Shown piece by piece: positions 10,157-18,340 of a DNA stretch of 64,000 nt (the first letter of the stretch is position 1; each line of letters starts with the position of its first letter). The notes below the pieces were generated by a model, which worked only from the letters and a program-made list of their open reading frames with translations, ran no database searches and was not told the DNA's origin. Both the position numbers and the translations under genes were made by a program. The stretch lies in assembly GCA_018241025.1 (NCBI GenBank), contig JAFEEQ010000030.1:1-64000 (forward strand), read 5' to 3'. Origin of the DNA: Pseudomonadota bacterium (GTDB lineage Bacteria; Pseudomonadota; Alphaproteobacteria; Micropepsales; Micropepsaceae).

Positions 10157-10585
10157 ATGAAGCGTGGGGACACATTGATCCGTTTGCGCCGTTTTCGCGT
10201 CGACGAGATGAAACGCCGTATGGCGACGCTCGACGGCATGAAAGCGGATGCCGAGCGCAAGCTTTCCGATCTGGAAGACAGCGTGGCGCGCGAGCGTCAG
10301 CGCGCGTCGGATTCGGATATCGGCCGTCTCGCCTTTCCGTCCTTCCTGAAATCCATCGAGCAGCGCCGCGAGAATCTGCGCGCCACGCTCAAGGAGATCG
10401 AGCGTGAGCGCGTCACCGCGCAGGCCGATCTCAACGTCGCCTTCCAGGATTTGAAGAGCCTCGAATTCGCCGCCGAGCAGCAGGCCAAGCGCGCCGCCGA
10501 AATCGAATCGCGCCGCGCCCAGTCGCGTCTCGACGAGATGGCGCTGGTCCGCCACCTGCGCAAGCACGCGATGCGCGGGGCCTAG
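10157..10585 (+). CDS. fliJ: Flagellar export chaperone FliJ
   Basis: A 142-residue, highly charged protein predicted to be one long antiparallel coiled coil (blocks such as RRFRVDEMKRRMATLDGMKA and ATLKEIERERVTAQADL). Sequence alone is weakly conserved in this family, but length, coiled-coil character and position 16 bp after fliI identify FliJ, the stalk that couples the FliI ring to FlhA. Confidence 0.85.
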   Translation: MKRGDTLIRLRRFRVDEMKRRMATLDGMKADAERKLSDLEDSVARERQRASDSDIGRLAFPSFLKSIEQRRENLRATLKEIERERVTAQADLNVAFQDLKSLEFAAEQQAKRAAEIESRRAQSRLDEMALVRHLRKHAMRGA

Positions 10586-10603
10586 TCTCGCATCTTCATG
10601 CGC

Positions 10604-10745
10604 CGTCATGGCCGGGCTTGTCCCGGCCATCTATGAACACGAAGCCGAAATATTGAGGCGCTGCGGCTTCCATGCGTCGCCGAGCAAGCTCGGCGAATGC
10701 GGGATTGGATGATCTTGGATCGCCGGCACAGGGCCGGCGATGACG
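10604..10745. repeat. Intergenic palindromic element (three stem-loops)
   Basis: The 260-bp gap after fliJ contains a compound palindrome: GGCCGGG-CTTGT-CCCGGCC (10610-10628), CGCCGAGC-AA-GCTCGGCG (10678-10695) and ATCGCCGGC-N5-GCCGGCGAT (10719-10741), framed by GTCAT/ATGAC. Such GTCATGGCCGGGCTTGTCCCGG-like units are known as dispersed repeats in many alphaproteobacterial genomes; whether this one recurs elsewhere in this genome cannot be seen here. It may end fliJ transcription. The rest of the gap shows nothing clear. Confidence 0.65.
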
Positions 10746-10845
10746 ATCTCCTGGGGCGCGCCAAGACCCTCTGACTTTTCTCAAAGCCCTCAAGTTCCCG
10801 CACATTGTATGCTGCGAACGCTGATTCGCGTTGTGTGGGCGTTCG

Positions 10846-11262
10846 ATGTCGTTCTCCGAATATATTTCCCCACTGGTCGGCCGGCTGATCCTGGCGTGGT
10901 TCTTTTTGAGCGGCGTCTACAGCTATGCCGGGCAATGGGACGTCTCTGTCCAGTTCATGGCATTGAAGGGCATTCCCGCGCCGCCGCTCATGCTCGCGCT
11001 TGCCTTGGTCGCAGCGACGCTTGGCGGATTTTCCCTGATACTCGGCTATCAGACGCGCCACGGCGCGGTCCTGCTGTTCGCCTTCACGCTGATCGTGTCG
11101 ATTGCGATGCACGACTTCTGGAAGATCCACGACGTGATCGCGCGCGAAGCGGACTATCAGATTTTCGCGCGCAACATGGCGATCGCCGGCGCCTTGCTGT
11201 TCCTCGTGGGCATGGGGCCGGGGCCGGTCGCCATCGACAGTATCAAATCGAAAAAGCGCTGA
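10846..11262 (+). CDS. DoxX family membrane protein
   Basis: A 138-residue protein with four predicted membrane helices and the DoxX-like N-terminus (PLVGRLILAWFFLSGVYSYA). The conserved HDFWK motif sits in the third segment region. DoxX proteins are small inner-membrane proteins linked in places to thiosulfate oxidation or redox homeostasis, but most have no known role. The ATG at 10846 is preferred to one at 10831. It is convergent with the DUF2207 gene, 2 bp apart. Confidence 0.75.
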   Translation: MSFSEYISPLVGRLILAWFFLSGVYSYAGQWDVSVQFMALKGIPAPPLMLALALVAATLGGFSLILGYQTRHGAVLLFAFTLIVSIAMHDFWKIHDVIAREADYQIFARNMAIAGALLFLVGMGPGPVAIDSIKSKKR

Positions 11263-11264
11263 AC

Positions 11265-13259
11265 CTACCAGCCGCCGCCGCCGCCGCCGCCGCCACCGCC
11301 GCCGGAGAAGCCGCCGCCGCCCGAGCCGGAGCTCGATCCCGGCGCAACCGATGCCGAAGCCGCGGCACTGCCGAGTGACGATCCGATCGATGACGCAAAC
11401 CCGGCCATGCCAAGCGAGTTGAAGTTCGAGCCGACATACCACATCGGCACATAGCCGGCGTCGGCGGCGCGACCCGCGGCTTCCGCCTCGGCGGCGAATT
11501 TCCGGCTCCACTCGTTCTCGCAATCGAGCGCGATGGCATAGGGCAGGAATTTCTCGAACACCTGCGGCGTGACGTTTGGCGGGTTGAGCAGTTCGAGGCG
11601 ATCTTTCTCGGTCGTGGTCAGGAACATCTTGAAGCCGTCGATCTGGTCCATGACCGCCGCGCCCGACGCGGTCGGCGCCTTCAGCAGATGATAAAAGACA
11701 TAGGCCATTACGCCGCCGAGGATCAGCGCCACACAGGCAAAGGGCGAGATCATCGATCCGAACTCATAGATGCCGAATATGAGTCCGCCGGCGAATGGCA
11801 AAGCGAAGGCGGTCATGAACAGCGCGCTGAAGAAATTGGCGATGCGCGAACCCGGCCCGGAAAAGACGCCCAGCCAGTTGTCATAGGCCTGATGCACGAG
11901 GAACGCGGTTCCCGCCGACCAGCCCGAAACCCAGATCAGCATGAACGCCGCCGGCGCCGGATTGTCGCTCAAAAGCGCGGCGGCAACACCCGTCAGCAAC
12001 AGGATCACGACGCCGCCGGCGAACCATCCGCTGTTGGTGACGAAGTAGTGCTTTTCGCACTCGTTCTTCAGCGAGCGTTTGAGCGCGCTGATCGCGCGCT
12101 GGATCTCGCTGTGGTTGGTCTGCTTGAGTTCGATGGAATCGTCCGGTCCGTCGAACAATTCCTTGGCGAGCGCCATCTCGCTGGCCGACAGGTCGCCGAT
12201 GTCCTTGCCGGTCCGGCTCAGCGTGTAGGTGTGGTGGTCCTCGGTGATCTTGACCACGCCCTTCACGGCCATGTTGATCAGCGCGGCTGCGAACGCCTTG
12301 CGGTCATAGGCCATGCGATGGATGTAGCGCACGGCTTCGGGCGAAAGACCGGCCGGCGGCGCGAAGAGCGGGATAATCGTTCCGCGCTTGGGGTCTCGGC
12401 CATGCTGCCACCAGGCGGCGAAGAAATAGACCGTCAGGACGAGCGCACCCAGGATCGCAACGAAGGTGCTCGCATTGTCCACAATGTAGTCCCGGCGAAG
12501 ATCGTCGGCCGAGGGTGGCACGACCGCTCCCTTGGCGAAGCCGACGGCCACGGTCAGCCCGGCATAGGGTTCGAGCCGCGCGGTGGTGACGAAGCGGATC
12601 GTGTCGCCCGAGAGCCGGTCTGACGATGCAGCCGAACCGCTCTCGCCCTGCCTGCCGGTATAGGCCGACGATTGCAGGATCTTCGCGCCCTTGGGCAGGT
12701 GGATCGTCGCGCTGGCGCGGTCGATCGGGAAGATCCAGCCATTGCCGGTGACGTTCCAGTAGATCTCGTCGTATTTGTCGAAGAACCCGATCTGCCGCGC
12801 GGTGATGTAGGTCAGCACGAAGACATGCGGGCCCTCGGAGACGTATTTGTCCTTGTCGCCGAGTTTCACCCGCACGCCGTTGTCGAGCGATTCGGTGGCA
12901 TAGGGCACGTCTCGTCCGTCGAGGCTTGCGCCGGTGACGTCGAAGCGCACTTTCACGCGCAGCCCGTTGTTGTCGACATAGCGGGTGGGGAAGTCGCGAT
13001 AGATGCCGTGGCGGATCTGGTCGCCGGTGACATAGACCTGGATCGTTTCCTTGACGGTCAGCGTGCCGTTCTTGGCGACGAGAATGTCGCTGTCATAGCT
13101 GGTGATGCGTTCCGACTTGTCGGTTGTGTCGCTGTAGCTCGGAAGCTCCGGCGCGGTCGTGCGATTGCTGTGCCGGCTTTCGCTGAATTGCGCGTCCTGC
13201 GCGAAGGCCGGGAGCGCGAGCAGCACCCACAGCAGCAGCGCGAGGCCGCGGCGCAGCAT
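11265..13259 (-). CDS. DUF2207 domain-containing membrane protein
   Basis: A 664-residue protein with a signal peptide (MLRRGLALLLWVLLALPAFA), a large extracytoplasmic DUF2207 domain (residues about 50-260, including GIYRDFPTRY and YWNVTGNGW), one membrane helix near residue 275, a cytoplasmic helical part, two more helices around 410-500 and a C-terminal tail ending in a run of glycines. The glycine-rich end is characteristic of this family. It overlaps lemA by the ATGA stop/start, and LemA-DUF2207 pairs are common. No biochemical role is established; envelope stress or maintenance is a guess. Confidence 0.88.
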   Translation of the reverse strand: MLRRGLALLLWVLLALPAFAQDAQFSESRHSNRTTAPELPSYSDTTDKSERITSYDSDILVAKNGTLTVKETIQVYVTGDQIRHGIYRDFPTRYVDNNGLRVKVRFDVTGASLDGRDVPYATESLDNGVRVKLGDKDKYVSEGPHVFVLTYITARQIGFFDKYDEIYWNVTGNGWIFPIDRASATIHLPKGAKILQSSAYTGRQGESGSAASSDRLSGDTIRFVTTARLEPYAGLTVAVGFAKGAVVPPSADDLRRDYIVDNASTFVAILGALVLTVYFFAAWWQHGRDPKRGTIIPLFAPPAGLSPEAVRYIHRMAYDRKAFAAALINMAVKGVVKITEDHHTYTLSRTGKDIGDLSASEMALAKELFDGPDDSIELKQTNHSEIQRAISALKRSLKNECEKHYFVTNSGWFAGGVVILLLTGVAAALLSDNPAPAAFMLIWVSGWSAGTAFLVHQAYDNWLGVFSGPGSRIANFFSALFMTAFALPFAGGLIFGIYEFGSMISPFACVALILGGVMAYVFYHLLKAPTASGAAVMDQIDGFKMFLTTTEKDRLELLNPPNVTPQVFEKFLPYAIALDCENEWSRKFAAEAEAAGRAADAGYVPMWYVGSNFNSLGMAGFASSIGSSLGSAAASASVAPGSSSGSGGGGFSGGGGGGGGGGGW

Positions 13260-13810
13260 CAGTTGAACGAAACCTTCGGGGCGTTTCGATCCGCCGGATC
13301 GTCGAGCTGGAAGAACTGCGCCGCCGTGAATCCGCCCATGCCCGCAACGAGGTTCGAGGGGAATTGCTGGATCGCGACGTTATAGTTGCGCACCGTGCCG
13401 TTGTAGTAGCGTCGCGCGAGCTGGATCTGGTCCTCGATGTCGGAGAGGTCCTTCTGCAGTTCCTGGAAATTCGCCGAGGCCTTGAGCTCGGGATAGGCCT
13501 CCGCCACCGCCATGATCTTGCCGATCGCCGCGGTCACCGCCTGTTCGGCGGCAGCGCGCTGCGCCGGATCCTGGCTCGCACCCTGGCTGCGCAACCGCGC
13601 CAGCTCGTCGAAGGTCGTACGCTCATGGGTCGCGTAACCCTTCACGGTCTCGACGAGATTCGGGATCAGATCGCTGCGCCGCTTGAGCTGGGCGTCAATG
13701 CCGCTCCAGCCTTCCTGGGTCATGGCCCGCCGGCTGACGAGACCGTTATAGGTCATGATCGCCCAGAGGACGACGAGGACCAGTACGCCGATGGCGATAT
13801 AAGTGACCAT
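13259..13810 (-). CDS. LemA family protein
   Basis: A 183-residue protein with one N-terminal membrane helix (residues about 4-22) followed by a long four-helix LemA domain: YNGLVSRRAMTQEGWSGIDA, QLKRRSDLIPNLVETVKGYA and ARRYYNGTVRNYNVAIQQFP. LemA proteins are anchored in the inner membrane and of unknown function. The stop overlaps the start of the DUF2207 gene (ATGA), which indicates translational coupling. Confidence 0.92.
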   Translation of the reverse strand: MVTYIAIGVLVLVVLWAIMTYNGLVSRRAMTQEGWSGIDAQLKRRSDLIPNLVETVKGYATHERTTFDELARLRSQGASQDPAQRAAAEQAVTAAIGKIMAVAEAYPELKASANFQELQKDLSDIEDQIQLARRYYNGTVRNYNVAIQQFPSNLVAGMGGFTAAQFFQLDDPADRNAPKVSFN

Positions 13811-13869
13811 GCGGCGAAGCTAGCTGCTTCGCCGCTGTCCGTCCATGCTGTCGTAATGTTTCGCCCGGC

Positions 13870-14208
13870 TCAGCGGTCGAAGAGCGAGCGCGCCGTGTGT
13901 GCGACCCCGATCACCACGCCGAACAGGATGGCGTAGGCAAGCAGGCTCAGCATGTGCAGGTCCTGGAAGGCCTGCCAGTCGGTGGATGCCGTGGCGGCGG
14001 CGTTCTGCTTGTGCAGCGTGATGGCGAGCACATACTCGACCAGCGCGAAGGCGATCAGCGCGACCAGGGTGGTCGAGATGACCGAGCCCATGTTCTGCAT
14101 CATGACGCCGGCGCCGATTGCGATGACCGCCATGATCACGAGCGTGATGACGTCCGACGACGTCACGATCGCCTGAATGGCATGCCAGATATCCATAAGA
14201 GCAGACAT
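13870..14208 (-). CDS. Small membrane protein, unrecognised
   Basis: A 112-residue protein with three predicted hydrophobic segments (VITLVIMAVIAIGAGVMM, TTLVALIAFALVEYVLAI and LSLLAYAILFGVVIGVA). I do not recognise a family. The ATG at 14208 is chosen because GGGGG lies just upstream; the in-frame extension to 14268 lacks such support. It stands alone between lemA and the flhG-like gene, both on the same strand. Confidence 0.65.
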   Translation of the reverse strand: MSALMDIWHAIQAIVTSSDVITLVIMAVIAIGAGVMMQNMGSVISTTLVALIAFALVEYVLAITLHKQNAAATASTDWQAFQDLHMLSLLAYAILFGVVIGVAHTARSLFDR

Positions 14209-14348
14209 GAGACCCCCAGTAGTGAATACGCTTCCCTCGCAGAGCCCCGGCCCGCGGCCGTCCGGCACTGCTTCTTAAGAAAGCATACACCAGTTCCGAT
14301 CTGCCGCGAATTCAGGCAACGAAAAATGATGCAAATGCGAAAGTAGGG

Positions 14349-15119
14349 TTAACGCAGTCCCGCAGCTGCGAGAGGTGCGGCATGGCCATGAAGCTTGCGT
14401 GCGACCGCTTCGATCGCGATGGCTGCCGGCGATTGGGGGAATAGAGTCAAAAGCGAGCTCTGGCGGCGCACCGCGTCGGAGACGCGCGGATCGAACGGGA
14501 TCGCACCGGCGCTTTCCGGTGTTGCCCGCAGAAACGCCTGCGCCGAACCGGCCAGCGCCTCGGCGACACGACGGCCTTCGGTCGCGTTCATGGCCATGTT
14601 CACCAAAACCTGCGGCAGGCGGCTCGTGGTGCGGCGCAGCATCAGCTTGGCGAAAGCATAGGCATCGGTGAGCGATGCCGGGTCGGGTGTCACGACGAGC
14701 AGAACCTCGTCGGCGCGCGCCGCGATGGTCATGACATTTGCATCGATGCCGGCGCCCAGGTCGATCAGCACGCGATCATATTGCGATGCGTGCTCCAGCG
14801 CCGTGCAGAGTTTCTCCACCGAATCGGTATTGAGATTGGCAAGCGCGCCCGAACCCGACGGCGCAGCAAGCAAGTCGAACCCCGTGCGGCCGCTGCCGAC
14901 GTGCACGGTCGCTGCGCCCAACGGCTTCGTGCCGTCGATGACGGCCTTGAGATCGCCGGTCTCCGCCAGCCCCAGATGCACGCCGGCATTGGCGAGTCCG
15001 AAATCGGCATCGCAGAGCAGGACGCGCTCGCCCAGATGCGCGAAGGCATGGGCGAGGCTGACGGCGATCAGGGTCTTGCCCGTGCCGCCCTTGCCGGAAC
15101 CGATCGCGGTGATGGTCAT
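14349..15119 (-). CDS. flhG: MinD/ParA family ATPase, FlhG-like
   Basis: A 256-residue deviant-Walker ATPase. It opens directly with the P-loop (GSGKGGTGKT, residues 7-16), followed by DADFGLANAGVHLGL and IDLGAGIDANVM. FlhG sets flagellar number and place with FlhF. The N-terminal activator helix with the DQAxxLR motif present in classical FlhG is missing here, so stimulation of FlhF may differ. Its start overlaps the flhF stop by 4 bp, which fixes the functional link. It is the last gene of the flagellar cluster. Confidence 0.8.
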   Translation of the reverse strand: MTITAIGSGKGGTGKTLIAVSLAHAFAHLGERVLLCDADFGLANAGVHLGLAETGDLKAVIDGTKPLGAATVHVGSGRTGFDLLAAPSGSGALANLNTDSVEKLCTALEHASQYDRVLIDLGAGIDANVMTIAARADEVLLVVTPDPASLTDAYAFAKLMLRRTTSRLPQVLVNMAMNATEGRRVAEALAGSAQAFLRATPESAGAIPFDPRVSDAVRRQSSLLTLFPQSPAAIAIEAVARKLHGHAAPLAAAGLR

Positions 15120-16162
15120 TGGGCGCTCCGTTGTTCGTCGAGCAGAAGCCGCGCGAGCGTGAGAGAGGTCGGCGATTCGAGCCCGCCCGCCACGAAGGGC
15201 GAGCGCGTCGTGTGCGCGAGCGGAATGCCCGCCGTCGCTGCCGCGGTCAGCGCACCGGCGCGGCGCGCCAGATCGAGGCCGGTCACGATCAGCCGCTTGG
15301 CGCCGAGCTGTGCGAGCGCATCGGCGATTTCGCCGACTTCTTCGGCGTCGCTCAATGCCGAGACCACGCCCACCGCTTCGACGCGGCCGATCTGGCCGAG
15401 CGCGGCGAACGCCGAGCGCGCCTTGCCATCGCGCGGATCGAAACCGGCGGTGTCGATAATGACGAAGGTCTTGGCGGGAATGCAGTCGGCGACAAGCTTG
15501 GTCAGCTCCGCCGCACTTTCGGCCGTTGCCATGCCGGAGTCGAGATGATCGGCGAACGTCTTCAGGCGCGCCACCGCACCGGCACCGGCGCTGTCCGCTG
15601 CCACCAGTGTCGTGCGCCGTCCGGCCAGCCGCGCATGCGCGGCGATCTTGGCGGCAACAGCGGTCTTTCCGGCGCCGTTCGGGCCGACCAGCAGCAGCGC
15701 ATTGGCCGTCGCCATATCGATCGGCCAGGGCTTCATGCGCTTGTCGAGCGCCGAGGCCAGCGCCAGCGTCATGTCGCTCAATTGTGCTTTCGCCGCGGCT
15801 TCGGCGAGGGTGTGCGCGAGGCCTTCCGGCAGACGGTGCCGCCCGAGCGCGGCGAGAAGTTCGGCGCGATCGAAATGAAGGGCGTTCTTCTTTTCTGCGC
15901 CGCCAGTGCCGCGCAGCCGGCGCAGCAGGCCGTCGCGATAATTCGTATCGAAATCCGCCGCGAGAATCGGTTCGGCATTGTGCAGCATCGCGGCCGCCGC
16001 GGGCTTTTCATCCGTCTCCGGCTTGTCGAGCGCCGCGCGCACCATCACGCCGCCGCCCTTGGCTTTCTCCGACGCGATGATCACCGCCTCCGGACCCATA
16101 TCGGCGCGCACGGTCGCGAGCGCTTCGCGCATGTCTTTCGCAAGGAAGGTGCGGAGTTGCAT
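15116..16162 (-). CDS. flhF: FlhF-like SRP-family GTPase, divergent
   Basis: A 348-residue protein with the FlhF start MQLRTFLAKDMREAL and ADMGPEAVIIAS, a short N domain, and a G domain from about residue 158 (P-loop GPNGAGKT). Typical SRP GTPases have DTYRxGAxEQL after G1; here the place reads AADSAGAGAVARL, and the G3 site is DTAGFDPRD, without the usual DTAGR. The family identity is supported by position between flhA and flhG and by the N-terminus, but nucleotide turnover may be changed. It overlaps flhG by 4 bp and follows flhA by 7 bp. Confidence 0.8.
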   Translation of the reverse strand: MQLRTFLAKDMREALATVRADMGPEAVIIASEKAKGGGVMVRAALDKPETDEKPAAAAMLHNAEPILAADFDTNYRDGLLRRLRGTGGAEKKNALHFDRAELLAALGRHRLPEGLAHTLAEAAAKAQLSDMTLALASALDKRMKPWPIDMATANALLLVGPNGAGKTAVAAKIAAHARLAGRRTTLVAADSAGAGAVARLKTFADHLDSGMATAESAAELTKLVADCIPAKTFVIIDTAGFDPRDGKARSAFAALGQIGRVEAVGVVSALSDAEEVGEIADALAQLGAKRLIVTGLDLARRAGALTAAATAGIPLAHTTRSPFVAGGLESPTSLTLARLLLDEQRSAQ

Positions 16163-16169
16163 GACGGCC

Positions 16170-18287
16170 TTACACCTGTCCCATGGTGCGCAGCTTGACG
16201 CTGGCGTGGATTTCGCTCTGGCTCATGACGACGGTCTGGGCGCGGAAGCGCTCGATGATCGAGCGCACGAAGGGCCGCGCCTGCGGACTGGTGAGCAGCA
16301 CCGGCACTTCGCCCTTGTTCGTCGCCTCGTCGAAGCGGTCGCGCACCGACTGGATGAAGGCCTGCAGCTGCGACGGCGCCATGGCGAGCTGACGGTCTTC
16401 GCCCTGGCCGACGATCGACTCGGCGAAGGCCTGCTCCCAGGCCGGCGACAGCGCGATGATCGGCAGATAGCCGCCAGGCGCCAGGTTGGCGTGGCAGAGC
16501 TGGCGCGCCAGACGGGCGCGGACATGCTCGGTGATATACATCGCGTTCTTGGTGTGGCCGACGGCTTCGGCGATGCCTTCGAGGATCGCCGGCAGGTCGC
16601 GGATCGAGACGCGCTCGCTGAGCAGCGTCTGCAGCACGCGCTGCACGCCGGTCACCGAGATCTGCGACGGGATCAGCTCTTCCACCAGCTTCTTGTTTTC
16701 CGGCGGCAGGTCGTCGAGCAGCTTCTTGGTCTCGGCATAAGACAGCAGCTCCGCCATATGCGACTTCAGCACTTCGGTCAGATGGGTGGTCAGGACGGTG
16801 CCCGGGTCGACCACGGTCAGGCCCTTGAAGCTGGCTTCCTCGCGCATCGTCTGGGCGATCCAGGTCGCGGGCAGGCCGAAGGCCGGCTCGGTCGTGTGCG
16901 TGCCCGGCAGGTCGATCGGCAGGCCACGCGGATCCATGACCAGCAGAGAACCCGGGTAGAGCTCGCCCGAGCCCGAATCCACTTCCTTGATCCGGATGCG
17001 GTACTCGTTCGAGCCGAGCTGCATGTTGTCGAGAATGCGCACTGCCGGCATGACGAAGCCCATCTCGGTCGCCAGCTGGCGGCGCAGGGCCTTGATCTGG
17101 TCGGTGATGCGGTGGCCCTTCACGTCGTTGATCAGCGGCAGCAGCGCATAGCCGAGCTCGACGCGCAGAAGGTCGAGCGCCAGCGCGGTCGAGATCGGCT
17201 CTTCCTTGGTCTTCTCGTCGGCCTGCGCCTTCGCTTCCTCGGCACGTTCCTGGGCCGCGCTCTCGTCCTTCTTCTTGTGGGCGAAGTAGGCAAGGCTGCC
17301 CGCACCGGCCGCCAGCAGCGAGAACACGATGTGCGGCATGCCGGGCAGGACCGCGATCGTGCCCATCACCGCCGCGGCCATGCCGAGTGCCTGCGGATAA
17401 TAAGACAGCTGGCCGATCAGGGCCTTGTCGGTCGCGCCTTCGACACCGGCCTTGGAGACCATCAGGCCGGCCGCGGTCGAAACGATCAGCGCCGGCATCT
17501 GGCTGACGAGGCCATCGCCGACCGTCAGAAGCGTGAAGGTCGACGAGGCGTCGGTGAAGCTCATGCCTTTCTGCGCGACGGCGATGATGATGCCGCCGAC
17601 GACGTTGATCGCGACGATCAGCAGGCCCGCGATGGCATCGCCGCGGACGAACTTGCTCGCACCGTCCATCGCGCCGAAGAAGTTGCTCTCGGCTTCGAGT
17701 TCCTTGCGCCGGCGCTTGGCTTCCTTCTCGTCGATCAGTCCGGCGGAAAGATCGGCGTCGACCGCCATCTGCTTGCCGGGCATCGCATCCAGGCTGAAGC
17801 GCGCCGCGACTTCGGCGATACGGCCCGAACCCTTGGTGATGACCACGAAATTCACGATCACCAGGATCGCGAAAACGATGAAGCCGATCACGAAATTGCC
17901 GCCCATGATCAGCTTGCCGAAAGCCTGGATGACGTAACCGGAGGCGGCGGTGCCTTCGTTGCCGTGACCGAGGATCAGGCGCGTGGATGCGAGATTGAGC
18001 GCCAGCCGCATCATGGTCGTGATGAGCAGGATGGTCGGGAAGGAGCTGAATTCGAGCGGCTTCTTGATGAAAACCGCCGTCATCAGGATCAGGATCGAAA
18101 AGCTCAGCGACAGCGCGAGGGCGACGTCGAGCAGCCATGGCGGCAGCGGCAGCAGCAGGACGACGAGGATCGCCATGATGCCGATGGCGAGCGCGAGATC
18201 CGATCGCTTCAGGATATCGGCGATCTGACCGATGCTGAAGTTGAAATTTCCGGTCGGTGCCGGATTGGCGGCGGATACATCAGACAT
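16170..18287 (-). CDS. flhA: Flagellar type III export gate protein FlhA
   Basis: A 705-residue protein. The N-terminal half has eight predicted membrane helices and the cytoplasmic loop FHIPEP signature region (MDGASKFVRGDAIAGL, AQKGMSFTDASSTFTLLTVG); the C-terminal half is the soluble nonamer-ring domain that binds FliJ and export chaperones (LAPGGYLPIIALSPAWEQA, VLLTSPQARPFVRSI). The ATG at 18287 (MSDVSAANPAP) gives the normal length; an upstream in-frame start at 18329 is less likely. It lies in the order flbD-flhA-flhF-flhG on the minus strand. Confidence 0.97.
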   Translation of the reverse strand: MSDVSAANPAPTGNFNFSIGQIADILKRSDLALAIGIMAILVVLLLPLPPWLLDVALALSLSFSILILMTAVFIKKPLEFSSFPTILLITTMMRLALNLASTRLILGHGNEGTAASGYVIQAFGKLIMGGNFVIGFIVFAILVIVNFVVITKGSGRIAEVAARFSLDAMPGKQMAVDADLSAGLIDEKEAKRRRKELEAESNFFGAMDGASKFVRGDAIAGLLIVAINVVGGIIIAVAQKGMSFTDASSTFTLLTVGDGLVSQMPALIVSTAAGLMVSKAGVEGATDKALIGQLSYYPQALGMAAAVMGTIAVLPGMPHIVFSLLAAGAGSLAYFAHKKKDESAAQERAEEAKAQADEKTKEEPISTALALDLLRVELGYALLPLINDVKGHRITDQIKALRRQLATEMGFVMPAVRILDNMQLGSNEYRIRIKEVDSGSGELYPGSLLVMDPRGLPIDLPGTHTTEPAFGLPATWIAQTMREEASFKGLTVVDPGTVLTTHLTEVLKSHMAELLSYAETKKLLDDLPPENKKLVEELIPSQISVTGVQRVLQTLLSERVSIRDLPAILEGIAEAVGHTKNAMYITEHVRARLARQLCHANLAPGGYLPIIALSPAWEQAFAESIVGQGEDRQLAMAPSQLQAFIQSVRDRFDEATNKGEVPVLLTSPQARPFVRSIIERFRAQTVVMSQSEIHASVKLRTMGQV

Positions 18288-18340
18288 GTCGAACTGCCGT
18301 GCTTCCCCTTGCCTGACCGCAAGAGGCACTCATCGAAGCC

